From positions 25,665,044 through 25,729,043 of the forward strand of contig NC_084887.1 of NCBI RefSeq assembly GCF_958979055.1: a DNA stretch of 64,000 nt. Direction: 5' to 3'. Below are positions 30,147 through 46,580 of the stretch, in pieces. Each line of letters opens with the position of its first letter. Within the stretch, counting starts at the first letter, position 1. The stretch comes from Alnus glutinosa (taxonomy: Eukaryota; Streptophyta; Magnoliopsida; Fagales; Betulaceae). The translations under genes and the position numbers were made by a program. Under the pieces are notes generated by a model. The model searched no databases, was not told the origin of the DNA, and saw nothing but the letters and a program-made list of their open reading frames with translations.

Positions 30147-31860
30147 TTTTTTTTTTTTTTTTTTTGGATGAATAAAACCCTTTATAAAACCAAACAAAGC
30201 TTTACAACACTTCCAGTCAAAAGTGGAATCAAAATCCCAGCAGGGATAACAACCAAACCCCAACAACTCCCAAAACAAAGCCCCCAAAAAAACAAGAGGC
30301 AGAAACACAAAGAAGAACCTAATGCAGAGCAGCAAACTAGTTCAAACAACCAGCACAACCCAAACAAACTACAAGGAAAATCTGGCTATTAATTTCACTT
30401 TAACCTCCCAACGTATCTTAGAAAGGATCCCATCTTCAGTCTTAGGAGCCCGGCCATGAAGAATGGCATTCCGATTCAACCACAAATTATACACTGCAAC
30501 AGCAAAACAAAGACTCCTAACCGTGGCTTGCAGTTGCTTACCTTTCATGCACCCTAAACTCCATTGAACAATCAAATCCCAAGAAATTAGGATATCAATC
30601 ATCCGACACTCAGCCATAAGAAACCTCCATATTCTTTTACTAAAGCTACACTCAAAGAATAAATGGTCACGAGACTCTTGGCTAGCATGGCAGAAGAGGC
30701 ATAGACTGTCCCCATTATAGCCCCACCCGCAGAGTTTTTCCTTAGTAGATACAGCATCATGGAAAGCAAGCCAAATAATAAAAGCATGTCTAGGAATAGC
30801 AACAGAAAACCAGACAATTCCAAGCCAAAAAACCTCCGGTTTCTTAACCCTAAGCCTCTTCCAAGTTTCAGCACTAGAAAAGACACCACTATTAGTGTCC
30901 CAGACCGGTTGATCAACCTCACCAAGATCAATTTCAGGCAACCGGCTTTGAATACCAGCAATAGCCTCCGATCTAGCAGAAGGCCAGAACCAATCCCTAT
31001 TCTTGATAATAGATGACAACATAGGACCAATAGAAGGACCAGCATCATACACAATTCTATAACCAAAAGTCTCAATCAATCTGCCTGTTGGATGCTAGTA
31101 ATCGTGCCAAAGGAAAATGCTACTCCCATCGCCAATCTTGAACTTAAGGAATTGCTTGGCAAGACTCCTCAGATTCAGGATTTTCCTCCAACTCCAAGGA
31201 CAATGTTAGGGGATGGGAACCTCCCAAAAGCTCCGCCCTTTTAACTAGTTATGCTGGATCCAAACAACCCAAAGAGAATCAGCACGAGAGAAGAGATTCC
31301 AAACATGGTTTAGCATAGAAACCTGATTCCAAATGGCCAATCTTTTAAGCCCAAGACCTCCTTCCTTTTTAGGCACACAAACTTTCTCCCAAGCCACTTT
31401 AGCCCGAGCCTTCTCATCCTTCCCATTCCATAAAAAACGATTGAATTTCTGCTCCAACAATCTAATAATCTTCATAGGAAGAATAAAAATTCTAGACCAG
31501 AAAACTTGAAGGCTAAACAAAATGGAAGAGATGAGTTGTAGTCTTCCAGCAAAGGAAAGGTGCTTAACCAACCATAAATCCATCCTAGCTGTCACTCGGC
31601 TTATAAGACATTCACAATCCATAGCAGTAAGCCTTTTAGTAACCAAAAGAATACCTAAATATCTGACCGGCAGATTACCCTCATGCATCCTCAAAAAATC
31701 CAGAATCTCTCTCTTCCTATCAGTATGCAATCCAGCACAAAAGATAGAACTTTTTGCTGGATTGGCTTTGAGACCTGAAAGCACCTCAAAATCCTCTAGG
31801 ACCTTTTGGATAACCTGAATAGATCTCAACTTACTTTGCTTGTTTTTACTATTTTGCAAC
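30147..31860 (-). mobile_element. 5'-truncated L1-type LINE
   Basis: The minus-strand poly-A tail appears as the T-run at about 30147-30165. The body carries the end of the reverse transcriptase and the zinc-binding domain. A possible imperfect target duplication joins AATCTCGGCAAGC (30134-30146) and AATCAGAGCAAGC (31861-31873), with ten of thirteen bases matching. It belongs to the same family as the LINE at 1724-2990 but retains about 0.45 kb more. Confidence 0.85.
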
Positions 31861-31862
31861 AA
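30369..31862 (-). pseudogene. LINE ORF2 fragment (reverse-transcriptase end plus zinc-binding domain)
   Basis: A single minus-strand frame runs the whole length, interrupted by three stops between about 31100 and 31247. The N-terminal part contains SGLKANPAKSSIFCAG, RYLGILL and AWEKVCVPKKEGGLGL, which belong to the reverse-transcriptase thumb and connection region of plant LINEs. The C-terminal part has FWPSARS, VWDTNSG and CLFCHASQESRDHLFFEC, the zf-RVT domain. One stop replaces the Trp of the NWHPAG-like motif. The catalytic FADD region is missing through 5' truncation, so it is inactive. Confidence 0.9.
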
Positions 31863-32055
31863 TCAGAGCAAGCACCAACAAAGTCATACATCACTGCATG
31901 TACTTAAAATTGTTCAAACAAAACTAAACTAATTTAACCTTTATATCACCAAAAAAAAAAAAAAAAAAAAAAAATTGTTTTAACCAAAAAGTAAAAACAA
32001 AACACTTGATTGGATTCTTTGAATTTACGCTTTAGAAAGCAAAAGGAGGCCGGAG

Positions 32056-32114
32056 ATGAGCACTGCCAATGAGGAGGTGATCAAGCAGTTCCAGTCGTTA
32101 ATGGAGCTAGCAGG
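32056..32114 (+). pseudogene. Orphan first exon resembling a Sec14-like protein
   Basis: An ATG opens MSTANEEVIKQFQSLMELA and is followed by a good donor (GGGTGAGC). The peptide resembles the N-terminus of plant Sec14/CRAL-TRIO phosphatidylinositol-transfer proteins, where a similar NEE..KQF..LM stretch starts the first exon. No later exon of such a gene occurs before the OPR sequences. It is probably a captured or stranded exon; the family assignment rests on a very short peptide. Confidence 0.4.
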
Positions 32115-32595
32115 GTGAGCTTAAAAAATCCAACTTTTGAGTTTCTTTGATCTTTTGCATTTTATATATATAGAGGTGAGAGAAGTTTGGCTAAGATAAT
32201 AATTTTGAAATCTTGTGCTTTTGGTTATTTGTATTTTGTGATGCTTCTATGAATCGAAGTGGGCTATTTGGTTGTTTTGAAGTTGTGTTATTGATGATGC
32301 GTACGCTTATAGAACGCTTCCATGGGTTGAGTTTTGAGGAACACCGAGAAGGAATGTGCATCTGCAAATACGGGGAAAGAGAGACACCGAGAGAGAAAAA
32401 GAGAAGCGAGAAATTAAAGAAAATAATAAAAACAAAAATGGTGTAAGAAAAAAATAAACAAAAGATTAAAAATTAATATTAAAGTAGAATAAAGAATTAA
32501 ATAAAATAAAATAAAAAGTAGCCAAAATGCTCTTACAAGTCATTATCAAAGTACCCTTTTACGAGGGGCATCCAGAAGCGACGGTGTAGGGGAGT

Positions 32596-32724
32596 GATAG
32601 TTGTACACCAAGTATACAACAAATGCACAACACCTCTTCACAAGGGGTGGGCCCTACAGTGTGTGCGGGCCACCCCTTGTGAAGGGGTGTTGTACATTTG
32701 TTGTACACTTTGTGTACAACTATC
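32596..32724. mobile_element. Foldback (palindromic) MITE-like element
   Basis: About 129 bp form a near-complete hairpin: the left arm GATAGTTGTACACC... is mirrored by ...GTGTACAACTATC, with about 60-bp arms and a short loop near 32660. There is no coding capacity. A related palindrome lies at 52296-52420, both with a GGGCC-containing centre and ACAAC-rich arms. Confidence 0.8.
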
Positions 32725-33030
32725 ATTATTCAAGCAATAAACCTTGAAAGAGAAATTATGTTCTCAATTTACAAACTCCTAAAAACACATTTGAAGGAGA
32801 AATATGAATTCTTATTGATAGCAAAAAACTGCTTATTCACATACAATTATTTCAAATTTATAGTAAAATCCTACGGCTACAAAAGGTAATAAAATCCTCC
32901 TAACAACGGAAATAAAACAAAGAATTAAGTAAAATATGAAAATACTAATTCTTGACGACAAAGGAAAATAGTGGACAAATCAGAAAATATTCTAGCCGTA
33001 TTACTCGAGCTCGGGCTGTCCTACATCAAC

Positions 33031-33408
33031 TAACCAGACAAGGATCATATGGCAATAATCATCAGCCTCAATGATATCTTATATTATTCTCAAAGAACCT
33101 CTAAATGCAGCCTTCTAATAGCTAAAGCGAATAGAGTTTCTAACATTGCTCAGGATTATTTTTCCTGCACTGGAGGGACAATTTCCATTTGATATATGGT
33201 TCCCTTTCTTGCCTTGAAAATTTGATTATCTCTCTTTAGGTTTCTTTGATATTGTAAAGGTATCTTGATACACCTGGTATATGGACAGAAGAGCAAGTTG
33301 AAGCATGGAAATTAAACCATTAATCGTAGATGCTGTTCATGCCAAAAGGTGGAATCTTCTTTTGTGAGGGTTAATTTGGCATGTGGGGAGGGTTTCAAAT
33401 CAATTAAG
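33031..33408 (+). pseudogene. OPR remnant F (exons 2 and 3)
   Basis: A decayed exon 2 at 33031-33154 still shows the YGN...QPQ region and the YYSQRTSK coding stretch, out of frame and with a stop. Exon 3 (33260-33408) keeps PGIWTEEQVEAW but carries small insertions that add 18 bases and stops. It lies just upstream of copy E and corresponds to the exon 3 piece found upstream of remnant C. Confidence 0.85.
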
Positions 33409-33754
33409 GTTTGTCATCCAATTAATTAAGGTTGAATTGATTGGCCGGCGACTGAAATTTTGGTATGAATGGAGAGAGTTGAATTAGTGGAGAGAACTGT
33501 TTTGTGGGGTTTCAAAGTGATAAAAGGGTCTTCTTTATTTAGGTGGAAATCTTCTTTCTTTCTTTCTTTTTTGAGAGCTTTGTGAGGAAACATCGAACCT
33601 GCACGTTCTAGGTGCTTAGAACGGATCAAAATTCTTGTTTTTCTATTTCTTTAAGCGGTGGTTAATGATTTCTTTCCGTCTACAGATTTACACCCTAATA
33701 GAAGTCCATGGTCAATACTGCCGGTTTAAACGTTATGTGGAGGACGTCCACAGT

Positions 33755-33808
33755 CGTCATGGCAGACATCACTTGAACAAATGATAACGTCATAACTGTA
33801 TATAGATA
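33755..33808 (+). promoter_or_regulatory. Proximal promoter of OPR copy E, with an altered TATA box
   Basis: CGTCA motifs are at 33755 and 33788. The position of TATAAATA in the other copies reads TATAGATA here (33801-33808), followed by the conserved ACCCA.TTGGG. The upstream sequence matches that of remnant C. Confidence 0.55.
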
Positions 33809-33899
33809 CCCAGTTGGGTGTTCCCCAAGCACAAGCACAATCACACAAAACGAGTAGCTGATCGGAAGAAAACGTAGAGATCGAACACAATCATTAAAA

Positions 33900-37455
<3,556 letters not shown>

Positions 37456-37578
37456 TGCAAAAGAAAAGACGAGAAATATTGGTTTATATATTTTATACAT
37501 TTACCTCAGTTTTAACCAAGAGTTGTAACAGAAGTTTTTAAAGTAGGATTGAAAAATGACATCATAAAAGATTGCAAA

Positions 37579-39024
37579 TCAATAAGAGCTGTCACAAGTG
37601 GTAGTAACATCTTCAGGAACCAATACATCAAAATCACTAACAGTCCATTCTGCAGTCACCCCTGCGCGGCTAACATATATTTCTGTGCCAACATTAAGTG
37701 AAGACCATACACGCCTTGCTGGTTTGGTTCCTGGATCCTGCAAAAATTAATAGTAACGCGGCTCCCATTAGTGCCATAAAACTTATAAGGTCCATCTTGA
37801 AGCAACAGTCAAGTTGAAGGAAAAGTACACTAAACTACAAAAGTTCAATATGTAAATTAGGGAAAACAATTGCTTTGTATTCTCATGGGTCATGTGCTTC
37901 TCCATAGAAAGAGATTGTTTTACCACCTTCTTTGTGCAATACCATTAAGCATAATCCAGCTAGGTTCTTGCTCACTACCTGCCTTTGGGAGAGATCAGCA
38001 GGTCAACGAGTATTCAATCTCATTGTTTCAAAATCAACTTGTATCCAGAAGAAATATGACACCTTCTGATACATTGAAGAAAGAGTTTTAAAAGCGAGAA
38101 CTCTCTCTCGAAACCCTTCCCCTTCTCTGAAAAACCAAAGAACCCACAAACCATGGGAGGGAGGCTCCAAGCTTCCCTCCGCCCCCTTCTTTCCTTCCTT
38201 TTTGCTTCCCTTTCCTTATGCTACCACCACCCTACGGTCCCTACCGCCTCTCATGAGGGCCCCTATCCAGCTGGGGTTTTTCCTAGCTTTATCCGCCTCT
38301 TCGGAGGCTTTTTATTTGCTTTCTTGTACATCCACAAAGAAATCACGGGCTATCTCCTTCATCCTCAGTGGTTTTTGCAAAAAATTGGCGAGGTTTCTAA
38401 ATCGAAAATTTCCAATCTAGATCTACACATCTCCGCCAGTTTTTGTATACCACACACTTCTCCACCATGACCACCGTCGTCTTCTGCTTCCAACGACACC
38501 AGCCGCCTCTCATTCCGATACCCACTGCCCGGGGAGTGGGTTGCACGCGCCAGAAAGTAGATCTCTTTCATCGGCGCGTGCAAGCCCAGCTTTCCCCTCT
38601 GCTCTTCACCGCCGCTGCTGTCGTTGGTTTCTGATAGCGTGCGGCTCTTATGGGTGGGGAGAGGTCTCTTGAAGCTAGCGCGTGGTACACACGCGCCGGC
38701 CATGGAGACTCCCACCTTCCTGCCCCGGTTTTTCTTTGTTGGTTTCAATTTCCTATGTTTTATTTTGGGCATTTATGTTTTTCTGGTTTCTTTTGTTGTA
38801 TATCTTTATTGTATTCTCTGTTTTGGTTACTCATAGTGTTGGGGCCCTTTGGATTCCTTATCCACCATTTACCACCTTCATTGGTGACCCCGTTCTTGTC
38901 ATTTGTGCCAAGAACAAATAGGCCCGCATCTTTGGAAGCATTGTCTTCGTGTACTTTTGTTCTTAGTGTTTTCTTTTTGTTATTTCGGGTTGCCCAGCCA
39001 TAGTTCAATGTAATTTTCTTCTTT

Positions 39025-39077
<53 letters not shown>

Positions 39078-42000
39078 GTTTTAATGAAAATATATATATA
39101 TATATATTTGTAATTACCACGAGATCAATGACTTGTATAAAAACCAAAAAGATATGCGTTCTATTAACTCCCAGACAGAGTGGATAAGACCCATCTAGCC
39201 TTGTTGAAATGAGCACTTACCATAAAGAATATTGATGTCATGATGCAAAAAATTGGCCCAACTGGAATTAATTCATTCCACCCAATACATTAGGGTAAAA
39301 ATGAATTTCCAACTCAAAAAAAATGTTTCAAATTTGTCTATACTGCCAGGCAAGCTCAATTCAAGTAAGCGAGTAAACTCATTTTGCTTATGGACTAACA
39401 AGGCCAACAAAGTTGGTATAAGATTGTTTCCAATCATAAAATTAAAGACGAGATTGCCAAAACAGAATTTGAAATCAGTGAGCCCAAGACAAATCAGAGT
39501 ATAACTATTTTTAGACAATTTAGGTGACAAGTCATATAACAAATTAACAGATTTCTGATTCTGAAAGTCTTCTGAACCTCTTTCTTTTCTTTTCTTTTTT
39601 ACATTAAAAGGAAAAGTATAAATCCTAGAATTTGTGCTTGGGTTCAGGATGCTGGGAGAAGGTCTAGATCAATCCAATGCAAACCCATAATAGATTGCAA
39701 TTGAGGCAATCTGATGTTTGAAAGCTGTATAGAGATAGGGTTAAGATTTTTGGAGAAAGTAGTAGCATTTTAAGGATGAGTATGGGTCCAAAGACAGTTT
39801 AATTATGGATGACAAGTCTACATAGTAGCACAGAAATTAAGCATAAGAAACAAAGAGAAGAACAGATAGGAGATAGAGGAAGAATAGAAAACTTTTTCAG
39901 TCTCAACAAGGCCTTCGAGGACTCTCACTTCAAAGATAACTAATAAAAACCTACCATTAGTTGCAAGGAATTAAAATTACTCAAATTGTCTCTGCAAAAT
40001 AGATGATAAAATGTCTGAACGCTTGTGTAGATGAATAGCACACAAACATCAGTTTTTAACTACAAGGATGGACTGAACATGTGGACAAATTTTAAGCGTC
40101 CACTTTTGTGTAACATTCTTTTTTTTTTCTTTCTTTCTTTTTTTTTGGGTGTTTTCTATCAGGATTATATAACAAAATTTGTAATGGCAAAAGTCAGTAG
40201 AAACAACATATTTACCTGGTAGAAGTACAACCGACTAGAGAGAGCCCCCACATCAAGCACCCAAGTCCTAGGGTCTCCAATCCACCCATCTCCTTTCTTT
40301 TCGGGATAGCCATGAACAGCCCATTCAGGATGTGGAAGAATTTGCACCAGTTCCTGTGCCTGTGGATTGCTATATGGGTCGCAGATATCATACGGTTTCT
40401 CCCGATAGTCGGCATTTCCTGGGCTGCAGTAGAGATGATAAGCAGAATATGGAAACCGAGATGTCTCATTTCTATATATTTTCTCGCCAGTAGGACTAAC
40501 ATGATAAGGCGGGCAGGAGACCAGATTATCTGGGCGGCACCAGCTTGTAGTTGCTGGATTTATTACCATTTCGCTGTATCTTGTCACATCTGTCAGAACA
40601 TTACCATCACAGGGGTCTCCATTGTTCTTCCAACAGCTTCCTATGTCAAGGAGATAAAATTGACTGTTGGCTCCTCCTCCTTGTTTAACATCAAGTGTCA
40701 ACTTTACCTTAAAGTTGGGAGACTCCGGCAGCTGGCAAAACAAATCTCAAAAGACAAAACTCACGAACCACAAAAATATGATGAACTTGTAAAAAAATAA
40801 AACTACGTAAGACTATGGAATTTTGATCTACAAAAAAGAGAGAGCATCTAGCCAACCCCAATTAGTTGGATGAGGGCTTCGTTGAGCATAAGAGAGAGCA
40901 TCTAGATTGCATGAATTTATTCCCTAATTTCATAAATACTTGGTATAACATTGAGGTACATAAATATAAAATACTCAAAAAAATTCAACTCAAACACCAT
41001 TCTAATTTCTGTCAAGGGAAATGTGATCAATGAGCATTCATGTGTAGAATGTGTTCGGACAACAAATTTGTATTTCTAGCAAGAAAGAAGTAAAGCCAAG
41101 GAAGAAACCTTTCTTATGATTCCGCGACTACCATAGTGATAACCACCATTAAATCCTTCTGTTGCATCTGCACGTAGATACAACATGAGCCAGGGATACT
41201 TTGAAGAAGTTGTTAATTGTTGCGAGAAAATCCAACTTCCTGTGCTCAAATTCTTCTGCCATGAAACGGAGAAGTAGGAGTTCTTCCCTGCACCTTTGCT
41301 CAAATTGGCATCAAGGTCATATGTTCCATAAAACTCTCCCGCTAAAGACACTATTTGATCCCCAGAAGAAACCAATCTTGAGTAATTATGGTATACAAGT
41401 GGCTGATTCATACATCCTTCACCGAAACACGGAAAATTCCTGTCTGTTACGATTTTACTGACATTTTTGCCATTCTCTGGACAAAGGGTAGTTTTCTTGT
41501 CAAAGTTACCATTCTTGAGCATAATCATCCAGAAGTGCCATGGGTTTGAGGAATCCTGCACCTCACACAGAGAACCAAGATACAGTTCCTTTTCCACAGC
41601 AAACAGGTCAGGGTCTGTGTATGGCTTGAATCCCGTTACAGGAAACTTATTACCAGCCCCCAAGCTGTTATCTGACTCATTCACTTTGTGATGTACTTCA
41701 CACTTTGCGGTGCGGCCCAAGGAATCTGATTATTGAAAAATGAAACTGACAAGGACCGTGAAGATGTAAAGAATCAAAGTAGATGATTACATTCAATTAT
41801 ATATCACCTCACTCTCACTGTTGTCCTGATTTAGCTAAATTAAGTATATATTCTTTAAAGAGTTCATTTGATAAAAACATACATGTAGCAGAACCAAATG
41901 GGAAAAACTAGATAGTTTAAAGGAATTTAAAAACTATAACATAAGCATTACCAGAGGCAAGATAATGTGGATTTTACTGATCCATAGAATCTAGGCCATG

Positions 42001-43570
42001 TACCTTCCTTGAAATAAAATCATGGAGAAAGGAAACTTAAGGTAGTGGGAAGTGATGGGAATTTTACATGCATAAACAGTGAATAAGAATCACAGAAACA
42101 TCAATATTAAGAAGTTTATACAAACATATAAACGTAGGTCAATGATTCAAATCTTCCACACCCCCTTGAGGCTACTTAAAATATGCACACACACACACAA
42201 CATATACATGCATTCCAACAAGGATTACACAATCCAAATGAAAAAATAAAAATAAAAACTTCTTGGTTTAATATTCTTTCAATAAATCCCATAAACATCC
42301 TGCTTTGGCTTTCCAAAGGAGCTAAAGAAACAAAGTACTTAGTAGGGAATATCAAATTCCAAGAAAAATGCACAAATGTACACAATTTGTTATGTATAAA
42401 AATAAACCTCGAATTTCATAATTTTATTTCTAGGTAAAGTAGACTTTATCTCCCTAAACTACCACCTCATTTGAACTTACACCTTCAAACTCCCTCCCAC
42501 AACAAAGGAGTGGCCAAGCCGACATCCCCATTTGATCAGAGCATGGCCACCCATCTGTTCAGATGTGCCATAGATGGGCATGGCCATGCGACCATCCCCT
42601 ATCTGCTATTTATTTTACATTTCATTATTTTATTTTTTTCCTAAAATGGTGCATTTTCACATCGAGGATAAATTGATAACTTTCAAAATAACTTAGACAC
42701 ACTTGCTACTTGCATATGACGTTTTCTATCTAAAATAATGGCTAAACTTGACTCGGGGGAAACTCGAAACATTTTGATAGTTTACAGGTCCAAGTTCCAG
42801 TGAATCGTAGTTTGGAATTGTAAGTACAAATGGGTGGTAGTTTATGGGAATAAAGTGTAGTTTACCCTTTATTTCTTCATCCAAACTTAATTCAAATTAA
42901 GATTGGTTTGGTTGCATTTACTCCATTATCACCATAAACATTCAAACCAAAGCAACGAATTTGGGCATCAAGCATCAATTCGTCTCAATAGAAATTTCCT
43001 AACCCAGGAGCCACACCAGAAATGAATGAGAATAATTAGCAGAGAAAGACTAGGGATAAAATTGCAATGTAAAAGCTAAGAAGATCCATGTTATTCCAGT
43101 ATTCAGTAAATAAATTTGGTTCTGATCAGTGAATCACTCACCATGTACAGTATATCAGAAATATAATTAAGAAGGTCCACTGATCATACTACTCCACTAG
43201 CTACATGGATTTCCATCCACACAGATTCAGGAATATGAAATGAGCATTAATTGTTAAATTGAACTTAAGTAGCTACATATACAAATATTAAAGAAGTGGA
43301 ATGAGCAGTGGGCATACCAACGACCAAAGGGCAGTACAAGTCAGCACAATCAGCCATCCTGGGGCTGCCCATGTTGGGTGCTTCCGTTCCAACTTCGTTG
43401 CAAAAGTTCCACGCTTCCAATCCAACTCTCACATTTGGGTTCTTCATTCCAGGGTCTCCTATGGCCGATATGTACTTCTCTGAGGCATGGGCTATTCCTA
43501 AATGATAACCCAAGCTCAAAAGAAACAGTATTTGAGAAAAAAGAGGTGGCCAGGAGGAAGTAGAACCCAT
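37579..43570 (-). CDS. Uncharacterised plant secreted protein (DUF7705-type family)
   Basis: Four minus-strand exons: 43318-43570, 41109-41725, 40216-40731 and 37579-37737. They total 1545 nt (514 residues) and all splice borders are GT..AG. Residues 1-29 form a hydrophobic signal peptide ending ..GIAHA, so the product should enter the secretory pathway. The mature part is Cys-rich with several N-glycosylation sites and conserved stretches such as KYISAIGDPGMKNPNVRVGL, GEGCMNQPLVYHN and YPWLMLYLRADATEGF; there are no membrane segments near the C-terminus. I recognise it as a conserved land-plant family, recalled as Pfam DUF7705, without known function. Introns 1 (1592 nt) and 3 (2478 nt) contain transposon-like insertions, but the coding frame is intact. 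Confidence 0.9.
38097..39026 (+). mobile_element. Retroelement-like insertion in intron 3 of the secreted-protein gene
   Basis: A GC-richer block starts with CT-rich leader-like sequence and ends in a (TA)n tail at 39027-39072. It has several short overlapping frames and no recognisable domain. Composition and layout resemble the 48246-49160 insertion. I call it a probable internally deleted non-LTR element. The remaining intron (39073-40215) has a minus-strand stretch at 39273-39740 with LRR-like leucine spacing that I could not identify. Confidence 0.4.
42432..42867. mobile_element. MULE-type MITE in intron 1 of the secreted-protein gene
   Basis: This 436-bp element has about 57-bp terminal inverted repeats: left GTAAAGTAGACTTTATC and right reverse-complement GTAAACTACACTTTATT, both continuing into CTAAACTACCAC-like sequence. 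It is flanked by an exact 9-bp duplication TTTATTTCT (42423-42431 and 42868-42876). The 9-bp duplication is diagnostic of Mutator-like elements. The interior is non-coding with GTGGCC-rich patches. Confidence 0.9.
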
Positions 43571-44060
43571 GACCTTTTGCGTTGAACAGGAATTCGAGAA
43601 TCAGAGTTCTGTGTCAGGTCTTCTACGAGGTTGATGGGAGGGAATGGGAGCTTCCGTGCTGTACACGCGCCTTGTGTGCACGTGAGGTAGGGGATTTAAA
43701 GTCCCCCAATAGATAATTTGAGAGCGAGAGAGAGAAAGATTGCTTTGAAGCAAAGTTGACGTGGGGAAGAACCAAAGCAACGTTGAGCGGGGAACTTCAT
43801 GACGTAGGCCTTCGGGACGGATCTTCTGCGTGTGAGGGGGAGTTCTAGGATATTGCTCCCGGGTTTGGGTAACCGGTTGAGCGACGGCCTTGGATCCCTC
43901 GGGTCTTGGGCCCCCTGGGTGGACCGGAAGTCTTGGGTCCTGAATTGCTCGGGTAAATTGGGCCCCTTTGGTGGGCTGAATGCAAGTCTAACCGGGCCCA
44001 TGTGGCTTTAGGTGATTCCTAGGCCCTACAAAAACAAAATGATAAAAGTTGATGGGAAAG
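43571..44060. other. GC-rich 5' flank of the secreted-protein gene
   Basis: This stretch is unusually GC-rich for the window. It directly precedes the ATG at 43570 on the minus strand and probably contains the 5' UTR and promoter. No clear TATA box was fixed. A GA-rich microsatellite lies at about 43722-43736. Confidence 0.4.
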
Positions 44061-44408
44061 GAAATAATGCCAACTTATACCATATTCTTATGATCCCATC
44101 CAAAATAAACCCATTTTCTTGTCTTAAAAAAAAAAAAAATTAAGTAAAAAAGACTAATCATAAATTTCAATTTTACTTTGTTAAGGGCGATTTAAGCACT
44201 TTGATACTTCATACTATTGTGGGTTAGATTTCAGGTCAATTTGAGATTTGTTTTTTAACTTATTTTAGAAGATTGTCCATAAAGAAGACAGAAAGAATAG
44301 AATCCAATCAATAAGACAATCACATTTGCATTATGAAGTGTTATTCCAGTCGAAAGCATTGTTATTTTGGTTGATTAATTATCTTTTATTATCGATCTGT
44401 GTATTGGG

Positions 44409-44494
<86 letters not shown>

Positions 44495-46051
44495 ACAACG
44501 AAATGTATCGACGTGGCATTTCCTATTGTCACGTACGTAAACTTCCATTTTAACAAGAAAAAAAAAAATTGATATTCTACTTCGAGATTGTATTTCTAAT
44601 GTCGTAACGTCACGTGTAAAATAAGAAATTTTCACTTTACAACAAATCAGAGGCGTCACAGGTCTTGTGTATCTTCTTATGAAACTTGAAACTACCTTTA
44701 TAATTACAATAATGTGTGCATAAGCTTATTAACACGGGCTTTATTTATAGGCAAAAATAATCCTCCCTTAAGAAAACTATGATTTATAATTGAGAAAGAA
44801 TATGACTCGTAATCTTAAGAGAATACGCAATCATACTAAAAAGTAATAATGTTTATAATCCTAAAACTACTAGGATTCCAACATAACTTCAATGAGTTAG
44901 TTATATGCTTCATCCGTTAACTTGTACATTGCTAAAAAAAACTTTCGAATAACATATATAAATTACGAAACAAAATCCTTCTCTTAGGAGATACCAAGTG
45001 ACAGGAGTTTACATTCGAATGCGGATGCAGTTATTTGCAACATCTGCAAAGTCTTTTTGGCAATATATTGATTTTACAATATTTTTGTCTTTTTGGCAAA
45101 CTCTTACATGAAAGAGCAACATAGCCAACCAGACCATCAATAACATCTGTTGCACAATAAGATTATCAACGAATAACACAAAATATAGCTATCTATCTAA
45201 AAGAATACAATCAGATATACTCCAAAAGTTAGTAAACCTCTTATCAAACATGCTCATACACAGTTACACACTTTGGTCATATGTCTACACTTTCCACTAT
45301 CAGTGAAAAGTTTCCAATTTTTTTTTTAGAAAAAGGCAATTAGGGAACATTTTCCAAGTAAAAGATGGTGGCCGACTTTGGGCTCGAACAGCTAGCGTCA
45401 TGGTGAACTAATGAAGTAAATGAGTGAACTGTGAAAAAAAAAAACTTAAAAGAAATATAAATATAAATATAACCTATACCTAATAAAAAACGAAGTTATT
45501 TGGTATTAAACACCAAAACGATGTCGTTTTGGTAAATATCCACCTAATATATTAAAAGCATGCGGAAGTCGTTAATACCCGCCTTTGTATATGTGAATAA
45601 CGGATTGCGAATAGTTACAGATAATTGATGCGGTTAATATCCCCTTGTATCTACACCCCTACCAAGTGATAAGCATAAAGATGAGGAAGCCTTTTTTGTG
45701 TTTTTTTATGCCCAGCTGGCCTCGTTTGTGTTGGAGTGCGATGCTGAATATTAGTTAAATTTATTGCAAAAGCCTAAAGTAGCTAGCTTAGAGAATCTCA
45801 CATATTTGATTGGCTCTCATTTTTCATGTATATATTCTCTGAGTTCTATATATTAATGTTTAACTGTATGGCTTGGGAATCTGAGCTGTTTGAAAAAATA
45901 TTGTATATGCTAGCTTTAGCTAACTCGATAACGATTATGTTAATTAATTTTTAATCATATATATTTACCCAATATAATAGGAACAGAAAATTATAATGAT
46001 TGGACCTGATTGATGTATTGTGTACATAGAGTAAATAAGTGGCAGGTAACA
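44061..46051. other. AT-rich intergenic stretch with a long (TA)n tract
   Basis: The tract at 44411-44487 is about 38 TA units. No exon, RNA gene or element end was recognised in the rest. Confidence 0.5.
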
Positions 46052-46059
46052 CTCGTACG

Positions 46060-46571
46060 TAGGATTGGCAATTTTTGACACGACCCGCGAATCCGACACG
46101 AAAAAATCGAGTTTTGGTTTGTTATAATCGGGTTCGGGTCATAATCGAGTTGACCCGATTATAATCGTGTTTGGCGGGTCAACCCGCAGGTTGACCCGCC
46201 AACACGATTATGACCCGATAACACGATTACCCGCCAACACGATTATAGCCCGATTTCGCGGGTTGACCCGCCAACACGATTATAACCCAATTTTTTTTTA
46301 AAAAAAATTGAAGGTTAAAAAAAATAAAAAAAAATAAAAAAAAAAAAATTGAAGGTTGAAACATGTGAAAACAGTGAAATTGATGCCGTGTCGAGTCGGG
46401 TCGTGTCGGGTAAACGGGTGACACGTTTTTTAGTCGAGTTTGTAGGGTCGTGTTCGAGTCACGTGTCACAACCCGATTAATAATCGGGTCGGGTTCGGGT
46501 TGACACATTTATATAATCGGGTCAATCGGGTTGACCCGAACCCGACCCGCGAACCCGAATTGCCAACCCTG
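46060..46571. mobile_element. hAT-type non-autonomous element 1
   Basis: The left end TAGGATTGGCAATTTTTG and right end AATTGCCAACCCTG are inverted copies. Flanking 8-bp duplications CTCGTACG are at 46052-46059 and 46572-46579, the length expected for hAT. The interior is built of CGGGT/ACCCG-rich inverted stretches around a T-rich centre. Confidence 0.85.
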
Positions 46572-46580
46572 CTCGTACGG

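Noticed and set aside
30045..30335. Minus-strand open frame across the LTR/LINE border
   Set aside because: It crosses the LINE poly-A tail and joins two unrelated elements.
39273..39542. Leucine-rich minus-strand open frame inside intron 3 of the secreted-protein gene
   Set aside because: Leucine spacing hints at a decayed LRR or F-box gene, but I could not find a second matching segment with confidence, so it was not listed as a gene.
44326..44659. Open frames rich in Ile-Tyr repeats on both strands
   Set aside because: They are translations of the (TA)n microsatellite at 44411-44487 and have no other coding signal. The same holds for similar frames near 39000, 48000, 52000 and 53300.
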